Assembly (NCBI RefSeq): GCF_030247195.1
Contig: NC_080670.1
Coordinates: 94,584,711-94,648,710, forward strand
DNA from: Topomyia yanbarensis
Lineage: Eukaryota; Arthropoda; Insecta; Diptera; Culicidae
Length of the DNA stretch: 64,000 nt
Reading direction: 5' to 3'
Below are positions 33,108 through 42,891 of this stretch, piece by piece (positions within the stretch are counted from its first letter, which is position 1; every line of letters begins with the position of its first letter). The position numbers were made by a program, and so were the translations under genes. The notes under the pieces were generated by a model that saw only the letters and a list, made by a program, of their open reading frames with translations, was not told the origin of the DNA and did no database searches.

Positions 33108-34776
33108 GGACGTGTCGAAAAAGTGGAATCGGGAGTATCTAGTATATTAACACCTGTCATAACATAACTAGAAGGTGTTATTTCTTGTGACATGTGATTG
33201 AAGTACACTGTCATGAATCTGGTTTGGGATTGAAGCTCGACAAGTCTTTCAAAATTTTCAATTACCAATGGATTCATAACCTCACATCGTATAAGTAAAC
33301 GAGAGGAGAGATCCCAGAATCGATCTTTTAAGGGAAGAACTCCCGCTAGTACTTCAAGACTCATCGTATGTGTCAATTGCATGGAACCTAAGGCGATTCG
33401 TAAACAACGATACTCTATTCGTTCCAATTTAATAATGTGAGTGTTTGCAGCTGAACGGAAACAGAAGCACCCATATTCCATTACTGAAAGTATCGTTGTT
33501 TGATACAATCTTATCACGTCACTTGGATGAGCATCCCACCAAGATCCGGTTATTGTTCGGAGAAAATTTATCCTTTGTTGGTACTTCTTTATCAGATACC
33601 TAATGTGGCCTCCCCATGTACCTTTAGAATCGAACCAAATTCCGAAATATTTAAAGGTCATGACTTGGGCTATCGTTCTACAAACCAACTGAAGCTGAAG
33701 CTGAGCTGGATCACGCTTCCTTGAAAAAACAACCAACTCTGTTTTTCCGTAGAGAAATCGATGCCTAGCTTCAATGCCCAACTTGATAAATTATCCAAAC
33801 TATCTTGCAGTGGTTATTGTAAATCCATGGCTTTTGGTCCTGTAACAGAAACCACGCCATCATCTGCAAGTTGCCTTAGAGTGCATGGCCTGACAATACA
33901 ATTATCAATGTCATTCACGTAAAATTCACGTAAAAATTGTAGAGAAGGGGGCTTAAGCAAGAACCTTGTAGGAGACCCATGTAACTTAGTCTGAATGTTG
34001 CCAAATCGCCATATGAAAAATGCATGTGCTTTTCTGACAATAAGTTGTATAAATAATTATTAAACATTGGTGAAAGACCACATTGATGTAGTTTCTCTGA
34101 GAGAACATCAATGGAAACAGAGTCGAATGCTCCTTTTATGTCTAAGAACAGACGCCATTTGTTCTTTTTTTGCGTAAGCGAGTTGGATTTCTGACGAAAG
34201 TACCGCCAGGCAATCATTCGTTCCCTTTCCTCTCCGAAAACCAAACTGGGTATCTGAGAGCAAGCCGTTCGCCTCAACCCAATTGTCGAGACGTCGTAGG
34301 ATAATTTTTTCCAACAATTTCCTGATGCAGGATAGCATTGCAATCGGTCGATACGAGTTATGGTCGGAGGCTGGTTTTCCCGGTTTTGGAATAGCGATAA
34401 CTCTCACTTGTCTCCAGTCGTGCGGGACAATATTCTGCTCAAGAAGCTTATTGAATAAATTCAACAAGCGTCTTTTTGCTAGATCAGGCAGATTCTTCAC
34501 CAAGTTGAATTTAATTCTGTCTGGACCCGGAGCATTATTGTTGCATGAGAGGAGTGCAATTGAAAATTCCATCATTATCAAAGGCCAATCTATGGAATCG
34601 TTACTTGTGGGAGCATCGCGAATGATTTTCTGCGCAGGAGCAGAATCTGGACAAACTTTCTTGGCAAAATTAAATATCCAGCGATTCGAAAAATCTTCGC
34701 TTTCATTAGTTACGTTTCGATTCCTCATTCTTCTGGCTGTGTTCCAAAGAGTACTCATTGATGTTTCTCTTGACAA
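33041..34776 (-). pseudogene. LOA-type ORF2: reverse transcriptase
   Basis: In order: PGPDRIKFNLVKNLP, VRVIAIPKPGKP, YRPIAMLSCIRKLLEKI, GFRRGKGTNDCLAVL, LFLDIKGAFDSVSI (first catalytic Asp), GLLQGSCLSPLLYNFYV, LADDGVVSV (catalytic Asp pair) and KTELVVFSRKRDP. The frame changes at about 34130 (a missing base before FLDIKG) and at about 33920. The latter is caused by an 11-base duplication of ACGTGAATTTT. All catalytic residues are still readable across the breaks. Confidence 0.88.
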
Positions 34777-35865
34777 GCCATCAACGAAACGTCTCCAATA
34801 ACTAGACTTTTTGGCACGACGGAGACTGTCAAATTTGTTTTGTAAAATCGAATAATTTTCATAATAATAATTTTCTCACGTGTACACCCTTTCCGTTTCA
34901 TATTTTTTTTGTAAGCAACTTGTCTAGCTTCATATGCATCCGAGCACTCTTTGTCCCACCAGGAATTAGGAGGCCGGCTGTTCATTATCATGCCAGGATT
35001 GCATTTCGTTTGGGTTTGTTCTGCTGCTTCAATAATCAAACCCGCTAGAAATTCATATTCTTCGGTAGGATAGTAGCTCTTCCGTCGAAACAAGAGAAGT
35101 GGAAATTAAAGATTGGTATTTTTTCCAATCAATATTTCGTGTCAAGTCATAAGGGACATTGATTGAATTCGTGAGGCCTAATTTACTGTTAATTGAAATA
35201 ACGACTGGCAAATGATCGCTGCCGTGAGGATCACGTACAACCTTCCACGTGCAATCTAACCGAAGTGATGTCGAGCATAGAGATTGATTTAATGCATTTG
35301 GTCGTGCGGGTGGTCTGGGAATGCGTGTTGCTTCGCCTGTATTTAAAACTGTCATATTGAGCTCGTCACAAACATTGTACATCAAAGAGGATCGATTATC
35401 ATTGAAGAGGAAACCCCACAATACTCCGTGCGAGTTGAAGTCTCCCAGTATCAGCCGCGGAGCAGCCATGGATTCCACTACCTCGAAAATCTGACGTTGT
35501 CCAATTTGAGCTTTGGGAGGTATATATATAGAAGCGATAGACATGTCTTTGCCTTTAATGTTCGTTTGGACTGCTACAGCCTCAATGCCCGCAAACAAGG
35601 GGATGTTAATTCTATAGAAAGAATAGGACTTTTTAATTCCTAGAAGCACTCCTCCATACGGGGTGTCTCGGTCTAGGCGAATAATGTTGAAATCATTCAA
35701 GTTGAAATTAATGTTTGAGGTAAGGCATGTTTCACAGAAAGCAAAAGCATCGCATTTCAAATTATGCAGCAAAATTTTTAAGGAATCAATTTTAGGTATG
35801 ATACTTCTGCAATTCCACTATAAAATAGTGATGGGATCTTTCACTGGAGAAGGTGCATTATCCAT
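34755..35865 (-). pseudogene. LOA-type ORF2: start and APE-like endonuclease
   Basis: ORF2 starts with ATG at 35865-35863. A TAG replaces a Gln-type codon just before WNCRSI at about 35823. The endonuclease follows: CETCLTS, YGGVLLGIKKSY, LGDFNSHGVLWG (Asp-Asn pair) and GSDHLPVVISI (Ser-Asp-His), the signature of the exonuclease III fold that nicks target DNA. A frameshift near 35090 separates the linker (SWWDKECSDAYEARQVAYKK). Broken by one stop and one frameshift. Confidence 0.87.
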
Positions 35866-36050
35866 CGAAAGATACAATCGCTGCAAGGAAGGGCCATTGA
35901 GCAATCAGCTGCTCTAAAAATGTTCTAATTGTTGGGAGGAACGCTGAAAGTATACTTTTTAGTGGTTCAGAAATATTGAATGCTTTGAAAATCCAATCAA
36001 CAATTTCAGAAAATTTCAATAACCCTATCCCCTTCTTTCATGCGCTAATC
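35858..36050 (-). pseudogene. LOA-type ORF1, C-terminal tail
   Basis: The frame preceding ORF2 reads IVDWIFKAFN, LPTIRTFLEQL and ends FDG-stop. Its TAA overlaps the ORF2 start in ATGGATAA (35865-35858). A short overlap of ORF1 stop and ORF2 start is a known arrangement for reinitiation in non-LTR elements. Only about 60 codons remain; the rest is missing. Confidence 0.65.
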
Positions 36051-36079
36051 ACGATTACAAAACAATTTGTATACCCGAT

Positions 36080-36306
36080 TGTGGTGTCGGGCCGAGATGG
36101 AATAACACGACAGTTAATGGTTAAATAGCTTTTTATTATTTTAGCGGTTAATATTTTTCAAGCCGTTCTTACTCTGGCGAATTCCTATCACTTTATGTGT
36201 TTTTCATGCGCGAGGCAAGGAATCTGTCAAAATCAGGAGCAAGGTATTAGTGTGTAAGAGGTTTGGCTGCTACTAGTTCCAATATGATATAATGAAAGGT
36301 ATAACA
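36080..36306 (-). repeat. Gypsy-B 3' LTR, 227 bp
   Basis: On the minus strand it starts TGTTATACC and ends GACACCACA (TG...CA). It is preceded directly by the purine tract GAGAGGGAGAAG, where plus-strand synthesis would start. No matching 5' LTR is in the window. Confidence 0.75.
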
Positions 36307-36355
36307 CTTCTCCCTCTCGTAAAAATATGTTCATGGTAATTAAATAAAAACACAA

Positions 36356-37741
36356 TCATAGATTAAGCTTCTGTGGATGTTTGATAATCCTATTTGAGCG
36401 CCTGATGGGCATAGTTGAAGGTCTTTCTGGGTATCCTGGTACTGTTCTAGAAGGAGTAGTGATGCCTTGATTGACCTTGACCGGTGTTGTACCACTCGCG
36501 TTCTCACTCCCCAGCTCTGCAGCAGGTTCGATTGGAGTGTCTTTACCAGCCACTGGATTGGCAGCAGTGACTACAGGGTTCGTAGCCATGGATACAGGAA
36601 CATAATGATTGATAGCCGGCGTTGGAGATTCGACAACATCTTCACGAAGATTTTCGCCTACTCCGACCATATGATCGATGTGACGTTCCCAGATTCTTCC
36701 ATCGTCGATACGAATAATGTATCGTAGCTTTCCAGTCTTCTCGACGATTCTTCCAAACTTCCATTTATCGTGAGATAGAAAATCCCGAACTCGATCACCA
36801 TCTTTAAACTCTCGTACCACGCGGTTCGGCGCGGCGCGAGCTTCGTTCTTTGGCAATAGAAGGTCCAGTCTCGACCGAATTTGACGGCCAAATACCTGCA
36901 TGGAAGGAGATTGGCCTGTAGCTGGATGCAGCATCTTGCGGTACATCAACAATATGTTGGACAACTCTGTGTTCATCATTGATTTCGAGCACTTGAGCGC
37001 CTTCAGCTTCTGTTTGAATGTTTGCACGTATCGCTCGGCTTGTCCATTCGTAGATGGATGATATGGGGCTCCCATTTTATGAATTATTCCGTTCATCCGT
37101 AGAAAATTTTGGAATGCTTCCGATGTGAACTGTACACCATGGTCGCTAACCAGAACCGAGGGGATCCCAAATGTGCTGAAGATCTGACGACACATGTTAA
37201 CTGTACTTTCAGCCGTAATTGACTTGCACACTTTTATCTCAGGCCATTTGCTGTAGGAATCTACAAGAATAAAGAAGTAGGTGTCCATGAAAGGACCAGC
37301 AAAGTCCACGTGGACTCTTTGGAATGGTAATGTCGGAGTTTCCCAGTAGTGCAGTCTTGTTTTCGCTGGTTCAGATCTCACCGATTGGCACTCGGCACAA
37401 TCTGCAATCATCGTCTCAATGTCTCGGTCCATACCAATCCACCAGCAGTAGCCTCTAGCCAGCGATTTGGTACACGTAATTCCGAAATGTGTTGAGTGTA
37501 ACTCCTCCAACACCCGTTTCCGAAATACCTGCGGTGCGTAGACTCTGATTCCTCTCAGCAAACATCCCTTCTGTAGTGAAAATTCCGTTTGTTCTACACC
37601 AAATCGATCCTTGGAGTCAACGTCCTGTCTGTACTTGATTCCTTGGACCAGCACACGAACAGTTTGATCTTCTGCAGTTGCCTGCGCCAGCTCCACCGCT
37701 TTTATCGGCAGCGTCTCAATTTGGTTTAATTCTACGATGGT
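36356..37741 (-). pseudogene. Gypsy-B integrase
   Basis: About 446 codons open from 37696. The zinc domain shows H-x3-H (HSTHF) and CAECQ with GYCWWIGMDRD between. Catalytic core: first Asp in HVDFAGPF, second in VSDHGVQF, Glu in NGQAERYV, exactly 35 residues apart from the second Asp. The usual DNG after the second Asp is DHG. The C-terminal part has DGDRVRDFLSHDKWKFG and a Pro-rich tail. The ~15 codons before 37696 join in frame to RNase H across one TAA. Integrase inserts element cDNA into the chromosome. Confidence 0.9.
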
Positions 37742-38975
37742 TTACTCCTCGATGTCGTTCTCTGGATCGGCCTGCGGCAATGGCATTCGTGACATGGCGT
37801 CCGCGTTTGCATGGTTGGTGGACTTCCTGAAGCGAATCTCGTAATGAAATGATTGTAAGTAGGTGGCGTAGTGCTGCATCCTCAATCCTGACATGACCGG
37901 TAATCCTTTATGTTCCCCAAAAATTTTAGAGATGACTTGATTGTCGGTGATCAAAATGAATTTCCGACCGTATATATACTGGAAAAATTTCTTAATACCG
38001 AACAATATGGCATACGCTTCTTTGTCCACCTCCATGTATCCTTGTTGAACTGACGTTAGGGTTTGGGACGCGAACTGAATGGGACGTTCCGTGCCGTCCG
38101 GGTAGAGATGACTAAGCACAGCTCCCACGCCGTATGGTGATGCATCTTTAGCTAGTGCCAGTGGTAACTCGGGTGAATAATGGACTAGGCAGTCCTTAGA
38201 TTGCATTTGCAACTTAACAGTGCGAAATGACTCCTCACACTGTTTTGTCCACACGAAGGGGACGTCTTTTTTTAGTAAATTGTTGAGAGGATAGAGCACT
38301 GTGCTAAGATTCTTGAAAAATCGTCCATAGTAATTTATCAGACCAACGAACGATCGTACCTCCTCCTTGTTCTTTGGAATTGTCATTCCATTGATGGCTT
38401 CAACCTTTGCCCGAATTTTATGAATTCCCTCTTTATCGATCATGTAGCCGCAATACTCAATAACGTCCGCAAAGAATTCGCATTTGGACCTATTCACTCG
38501 GATGTTCCATTCACTCAGTCGCTGAAGGACTTCTTCGAGCCGACGTAGATGCGTATCTTGATCACTGCCAGTTATTTTGATATCGTCTAGGAATACACTC
38601 ACCCCTTCGATGCCTTGCAGTATTGTTTCTATCTGTCGTTGCCATATTGCTGTGGCTGAAGCAATCCCATACATAAGCCGATTTGGTCGGTACAGACCCC
38701 GATGTGTATTCAGCGTCAGGATTTCTCGATCCTCCGGAGCGACTTCCATTTGTAAGTAAGCTTGAACCAGGTCGATCTTGCTAAATTTTTGTTCACCGAC
38801 CAGCGAAACGAATATCTCATCTACGGTAGGCAGCGGGTGTCTGTCCACCAAAAGATGTGGATTCACGGTTTGTTTGTAATCCCCGCAAATTTGCACACGA
38901 CCTTGAGATTTCTTTACCGGAACGATTGGTGTGGCCCAATTACTTTGGTTGACTTTAGTAAACACATTCGGCAAC
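37742..38975 (-). pseudogene. Gypsy-B reverse transcriptase and RNase H
   Basis: Open for about 400 codons. WATPIVPVKKSQGRVQICGDY, FSKIDLVQAYLQM (first Asp), LMYGIASATAIWQRQIE, VSVFLDDIKITG (FLDD catalytic pair), then the connection domain and RNase H (AKDASPYGVGAVL, VDKEAYAILFGIKKF, ITDNQVI). It ends with NADAMSRMP as usual before integrase. The RNase H first motif is K-D-A-S where T-D-A-S is common. A frameshift upstream separates it from protease. All catalytic Asp residues of RT are present. Confidence 0.9.
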
Positions 38976-39629
38976 CAGCTTATCCAATTCACTCTCGACC
39001 GCACCCCGCATGTTGAATGGGATCTTCCTTGCCTTCATAAACACTGGTCGAGCATCATTCTTCAGCGGTAGGTGTGCTTGTACGTAAGAAATCTTCCCGA
39101 TTGAATCGTCAAAAACTTTCGGATATTTCATCAACACTTCTTCCAGCGCAGTGGTGTGATCCGGAATAGCGGCAGCAATCACATTTACACCCCCAAGTAC
39201 TCTATTCCAATCGATCGAGATTTCCTGCATCCACTCGCGCCCGAGTAGCGGATGCTTTTCCGAAACCACCACATACAACGGTAACTTAACATTTAAATCT
39301 TCATATTCAACTCGCGCATCGAAAATTCCCAACACTTCGATGTTAGTATTGCAGTAACTCATCAGCTTGGTTTTACTTTTACGCAATCGAACGTTCGGAA
39401 AGAGATCTTCTTTGTCTTTTGCGCTAATGATACTGACCGGCGATCCAGTATCAACTTGAAAAAGAATTTTCTTCCCATTCACCCGCAGATTCAATCCGTA
39501 CTTTGCATGGCTCGATTTAGAGTCTACGATACAAACTTCGCGCACGTTTGTTTCGACATCGTCTGCATTCAAATCGGATTCGTCGACGTAATTTGCTTGA
39601 ACCGAATTAGATCTTCCCGACCAATTCAC
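38955..39629 (-). pseudogene. Gypsy-B aspartic protease
   Basis: Frame begins WSGRSNSVQANYVDESD, then GKKILFQVDTGSPVSIIS with the active-site Asp, and HPLLGREWM, the late conserved motif of gypsy proteases. The frame runs on into the RT N-terminus (ELDKLVAEC) and ends by frameshift near 38960, where RT continues in another frame (NVFTKVNQSNWATP). The gag part upstream is absent. Confidence 0.88.
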
Positions 39630-40383
39630 CCACGGGATGCCGCTAAGACGGCATTCTCAACCAACTGAGGTCATTTTGAATTCACTAGAATGCCAATGGG
39701 ACTTAAAAATAGCCCAGCAACATTCCAAAAACTAATGAACACAATTTTATATGGTTCAAAGGGTATCAAAGCCTTCGTATATTTGGACGATGTCATTGTG
39801 TTCGGTCGAACAGTAAAGGAACACAACGAAAACTTGGAGAGATTTTTGAAAGCTCTGAGGGAGCACAACCTCAATTTGGAGCCTGGGAAATGTCATCTTC
39901 TCATGGAGAGATTGCAGTATCTTGGACATGTTATCTCGAAGGACGGAATCCGCCCCAATGGAGACAATGTGGTAGACAATCAAGAACATGAATAGACCAA
40001 AAACGGTGAAGGAAGTTAGATCCTTTCTTGGAACCGAAAATTTTTAAGGCAAATTCATTCGAGATATTGCCGCAAAGAGGAAACCTCTAAATGATTTACT
40101 TAAAAAGGAAGCAAAGTTTGTGTGGAGTCCGGAATGTGAAAACGCATTCAACGAATTAAGATTACACTTAACTTCGGACCCAATATTAGTAAGACCAAAT
40201 TACGAAGACACGTTCGTAATTACTACGGATGCAAGCGACTTTGCAATAGGCCCTGTGCTCTCCAACGAAAAGTCAACAGATCGCCCAATTACATATGCAA
40301 GTAGAGGACTGGTGAAAACACCGGTGAAAGCATTGGACGAACCGCAAGAAGGACAGCAGGGGTGCACACCAGGACCATCGTAA
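39625..40383 (+). pseudogene. Gypsy-A reverse transcriptase C-terminus and partial RNase H
   Basis: Resumes with IHPRDAAKTAFSTN, a TGA at 39669, then GHFEFTRMPMGLKNSPATFQ and AFVYLDDVIVFG, the catalytic Asp pair. A frameshift at about 39990 precedes the connection domain. RNase H starts (FVITTDASDFAIGPVLS, ITYASRGL) but breaks off there and joins an unrelated Pro/Gly-rich tail ending at 40383. So most of RNase H and all of integrase are deleted. Confidence 0.87.
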
Positions 40384-41311
40384 AGTTAGGATGTTAAAAG
40401 AAAAATGAAAAGATGATAAGAAAATTGTAAATATTCCGTTTTTTTGCTAATAGTGAATAAGAAACATAATTTTGTAATGGCAATCTTAGGTATTAGGACG
40501 CAAAAGACTTTTAACACATACCTTTTTTTAATGACCCGCGCAATCGTCTTGATGATGTGTCTCTCCGAGGCATCATCAAGCTCAGTAAGTAAGGGGGCAG
40601 GCAGAATCCCTAATTTTCTCCGGTTTCAATCCCGGTAATATTTTATCATCATTTGCCCATCTCTTGGATTTCCGATTCCATGAGTTAAGTTGCATCATAA
40701 ATATTTAGCCTTAAGCTAAGCAAGTTTCATTGACGCTGCGCTTTGCATACGTGAAGGCAATGTTTAATGATAACAAAATTGTTTGTTTACGCCGCGACCC
40801 TTCCGTAGCAGGGGCATGGCATTACCTCGGGAAACGACCCATTGTTTTAATTGGGTCGGCTAGCAACCGACAGCTCTTGTGAGAGCTTTAGAAATGCTTT
40901 CAAAAACTTCGTGCATCTCTCTCAGAGATACGCGAAAGCGATCTAAATCCACGTGGTTAAAAAGTCTTTGCGTACGAAAGTTGGGGGTCTTTCGTTTAAG
41001 TCGTTCCCGCCCGGCTGCGTTCGGTAGGCAATTGATTGTAATAGTTCTCGCCCGGCCGCGGCATTATATTTAGTGACGGCGTAAAAAGGCTTAGGCTTAG
41101 CCTATGATACGCCAGCATTTCCGACTTTATATAGTAGTTCGGCGCAGTTAGAAAGCCCAGGTTTTGATAACAAATTTTAGTGCAAGAAAGTGAAAATATA
41201 AACTAAAAGAGTCCATGTTACACGAGCTACAATTTGACATCGCATTCGGAAAGTGAATTTGGTAGTTTCCTTCTTACCTTGGTGACAGTGCCCCAACCCT
41301 CTCCCGCTTCA
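40384..41311 (+). other. Gypsy-A 3' region, probable LTR or UTR
   Basis: No ORF of note. AAGTAAGGGGGCAGG at about 40590 could be a polypurine tract. TTATATAG at about 41130 followed by GCGCAGTTAG some 15-20 bases later resembles the TATA/initiator of gypsy LTRs. No second copy of this LTR is in the window to confirm its limits. Confidence 0.4.
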
Positions 41312-41410
41312 ACACGACCATCGCACATCACACCGTCGCACCACCGAAATACGTTCCACAAACGGGGGGCGCTCAGTTGGTCAATCTATGACGGACTACA
41401 TTCGCCAACA
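41312..41410 (-). repeat. BEL 3' LTR, first 99 bp only
   Basis: Matches 48977-49075 with two differences. Preceded on the minus strand by GGGTGGCCGAAGA, a plausible polypurine tract. Confidence 0.85.
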
Positions 41411-41527
41411 TCTTCGGCCACCCTGAAATTCTGGAATTTCTGAAAGAAAATAATAAAGGAAAACAATTCCTCTGGAACACAGCATAGTCGATAGAAGTCC
41501 TCGAATTCTGTTGGTTGCATTCAACCG

Positions 41528-42840
41528 TTACTCGGCGTCCTGCTTCGACGATGGCAGGATGCATATCTTCTCCACAGACCTCAGCAGTCCAGTCGCGGTT
41601 TTCAACGTTACCACTCGTACTACACCATCTTCTTCAGGGTGCACTTGATCAATGTGAGCCATTTTCCAACGAATGGGTGGTGTATTTTCATTCAGAACCA
41701 CAACCAACTGCCCTACAGATATTGGGACAGGAGGTTGCCAACGTTTAATTCTTCCCTGCAGCTGTGTCAAATATTCTAGTCTCCATCGTTTCCAGAAGTC
41801 CTGAAGTTTTCGTTGTATCAGTTGCCAATGGTTCAGTCGGTTCGTTGGAACGTTGGTTATATCCAATTCAGGAAGCTCTTGCAAAGACGTTCCGATCAAA
41901 AAATGCCCCGGGGTGAGTGGTTCCAAATCAGTGGGATCGTCCGACATCGCTGTTAGAGGTCTCGAATTTAGGCAGCCTTCGATCTGCACCAATAAGGTGC
42001 TCATATCGATACCACTGTTTCCCCCAGGCACCTTCAAAATATGTGTTTTAGCCGATCGAACTGCCGCTTCCCAGAGGCCTCCAAAGTGAGAAGCCCCAGG
42101 TGGATTTAAATGCCACTGAATCCCTTCTCTTGAACACTCTCTAGTTATCACTCGATGATGCTATTTGCTGCGTAAAAGATTCAAGAGCTGGTTTAGTTGA
42201 TTTCGTGCTCCAATAAAATTAATCCCATTATCGGAGTAGATACCGGATCATCTACCCCTTCTCGCAGTGAAACGACGCAGCGCCTGTAAAAAACGTTCTG
42301 TGGACCGTTACGTTACCGTTACGCATGCAGTAGGAAGTTCTCCCATGAACTGTTGTACAGGTTTAGGTCTCGTTCTAAAGCAATGGAGACACTTGTGCAC
42401 AATTTGCTGACCACACTGCGGCCTCCTAATGGCCAATATTTCAATCGAACTACTCCAAGAAGTAGCTGCGGCCCTGCGTGGAGTAAACGTTGGTGATAAT
42501 TCTCTAGCAACATCTTAGTCAGAGGGTGTCTAGCTGGAAGTACTATCGGATGTTTCTTGCTCTCTGCTTCACTTGAATAGCTGAGTCGACCTCCTACGCG
42601 AATCAAGCCATCGTCATCCAACTGCGGATTAAACCAACGTAGGTGCGAGCTCCTAGCTACTGACCGCATCTTCGACAAAGCCACCCATTCTTCCTTAAAA
42701 TAATCATGCTGGACCTTTCTAATCAAAACAAACTCCGCTTCTCTCAATGCCCTTGTTGTTAAAAACTCTTTCGGCTTTTCCCCTTCTGAAGGCCTCAAAA
42801 ACCTCTTCCATCGTATCCACCAAGCTGTGCGCCGAATCAT
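41528..42840 (-). pseudogene. BEL integrase
   Basis: N-terminal zinc domain at 42319-42840 (HPLTKMLLENYHQRLLHAG, then a degenerate Cys pair). After about 42320 the frame breaks; the short remaining core shows YSDNGINFIGA (second Asp), then HFGGLWEAAVRSAK with the Glu. The region carrying the first catalytic Asp is missing, judging by the direct jump from the zinc domain to STERF-type residues upstream of SDNG. The C-terminal part (LTPGHFLIGTSL, WKRWRLEYLTQLQGR, VGQLVVV) is intact to the stop at 41528. Non-functional. Confidence 0.87.
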
Positions 42841-42891
42841 ATCAGTGAATGATGAAAACCTTCCGATGTACCAATCTATGAACGTTTCTTG

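Larger units (their letters stand above)
31836..36079 (-). mobile_element. LOA-type non-LTR retrotransposon, 5'-truncated
   Basis: Order on the minus strand: ORF1 tail, APE-type endonuclease, RT, RNase H, C-terminal Cys-His region, then ~330 bases of AT-rich 3' region (31836-32167) with T-runs. Presence of RNase H after RT places it in the LOA/I group rather than Jockey; the mosquito Lian lineage is a plausible relative by family knowledge. The ORF1 end adjoins the gypsy-B LTR. Confidence 0.85.
36080..39630 (-). mobile_element. Ty3/gypsy element gypsy-B, lacking gag and 5' LTR
   Basis: Protease, RT, RNase H and integrase follow in order on the minus strand, then polypurine tract and one LTR (36080-36306). 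The 5' side ends at about 39620-39630, directly against gypsy-A RT. Damage is light: one frameshift (near 38965) and one in-frame TAA (37744-37742), so it is younger than gypsy-A or gypsy-C. Sequence style (FLDD box, AKDASPYGVGAVL) suggests the mag group; this is inference. Confidence 0.88.
28481..41311 (+). mobile_element. Ty3/gypsy element gypsy-A, multiply interrupted
   Basis: Host of three insertions. Its own parts are: first protease (28481-28958), linker and second protease (30313-31284), RT N-terminus (31281-31835), RT C-terminus plus start of RNase H (39625-40383) and a likely LTR or untranslated region (40384-41311). Gag and integrase were not found. The right limit is set by the adjoining BEL LTR. 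Confidence 0.75.
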
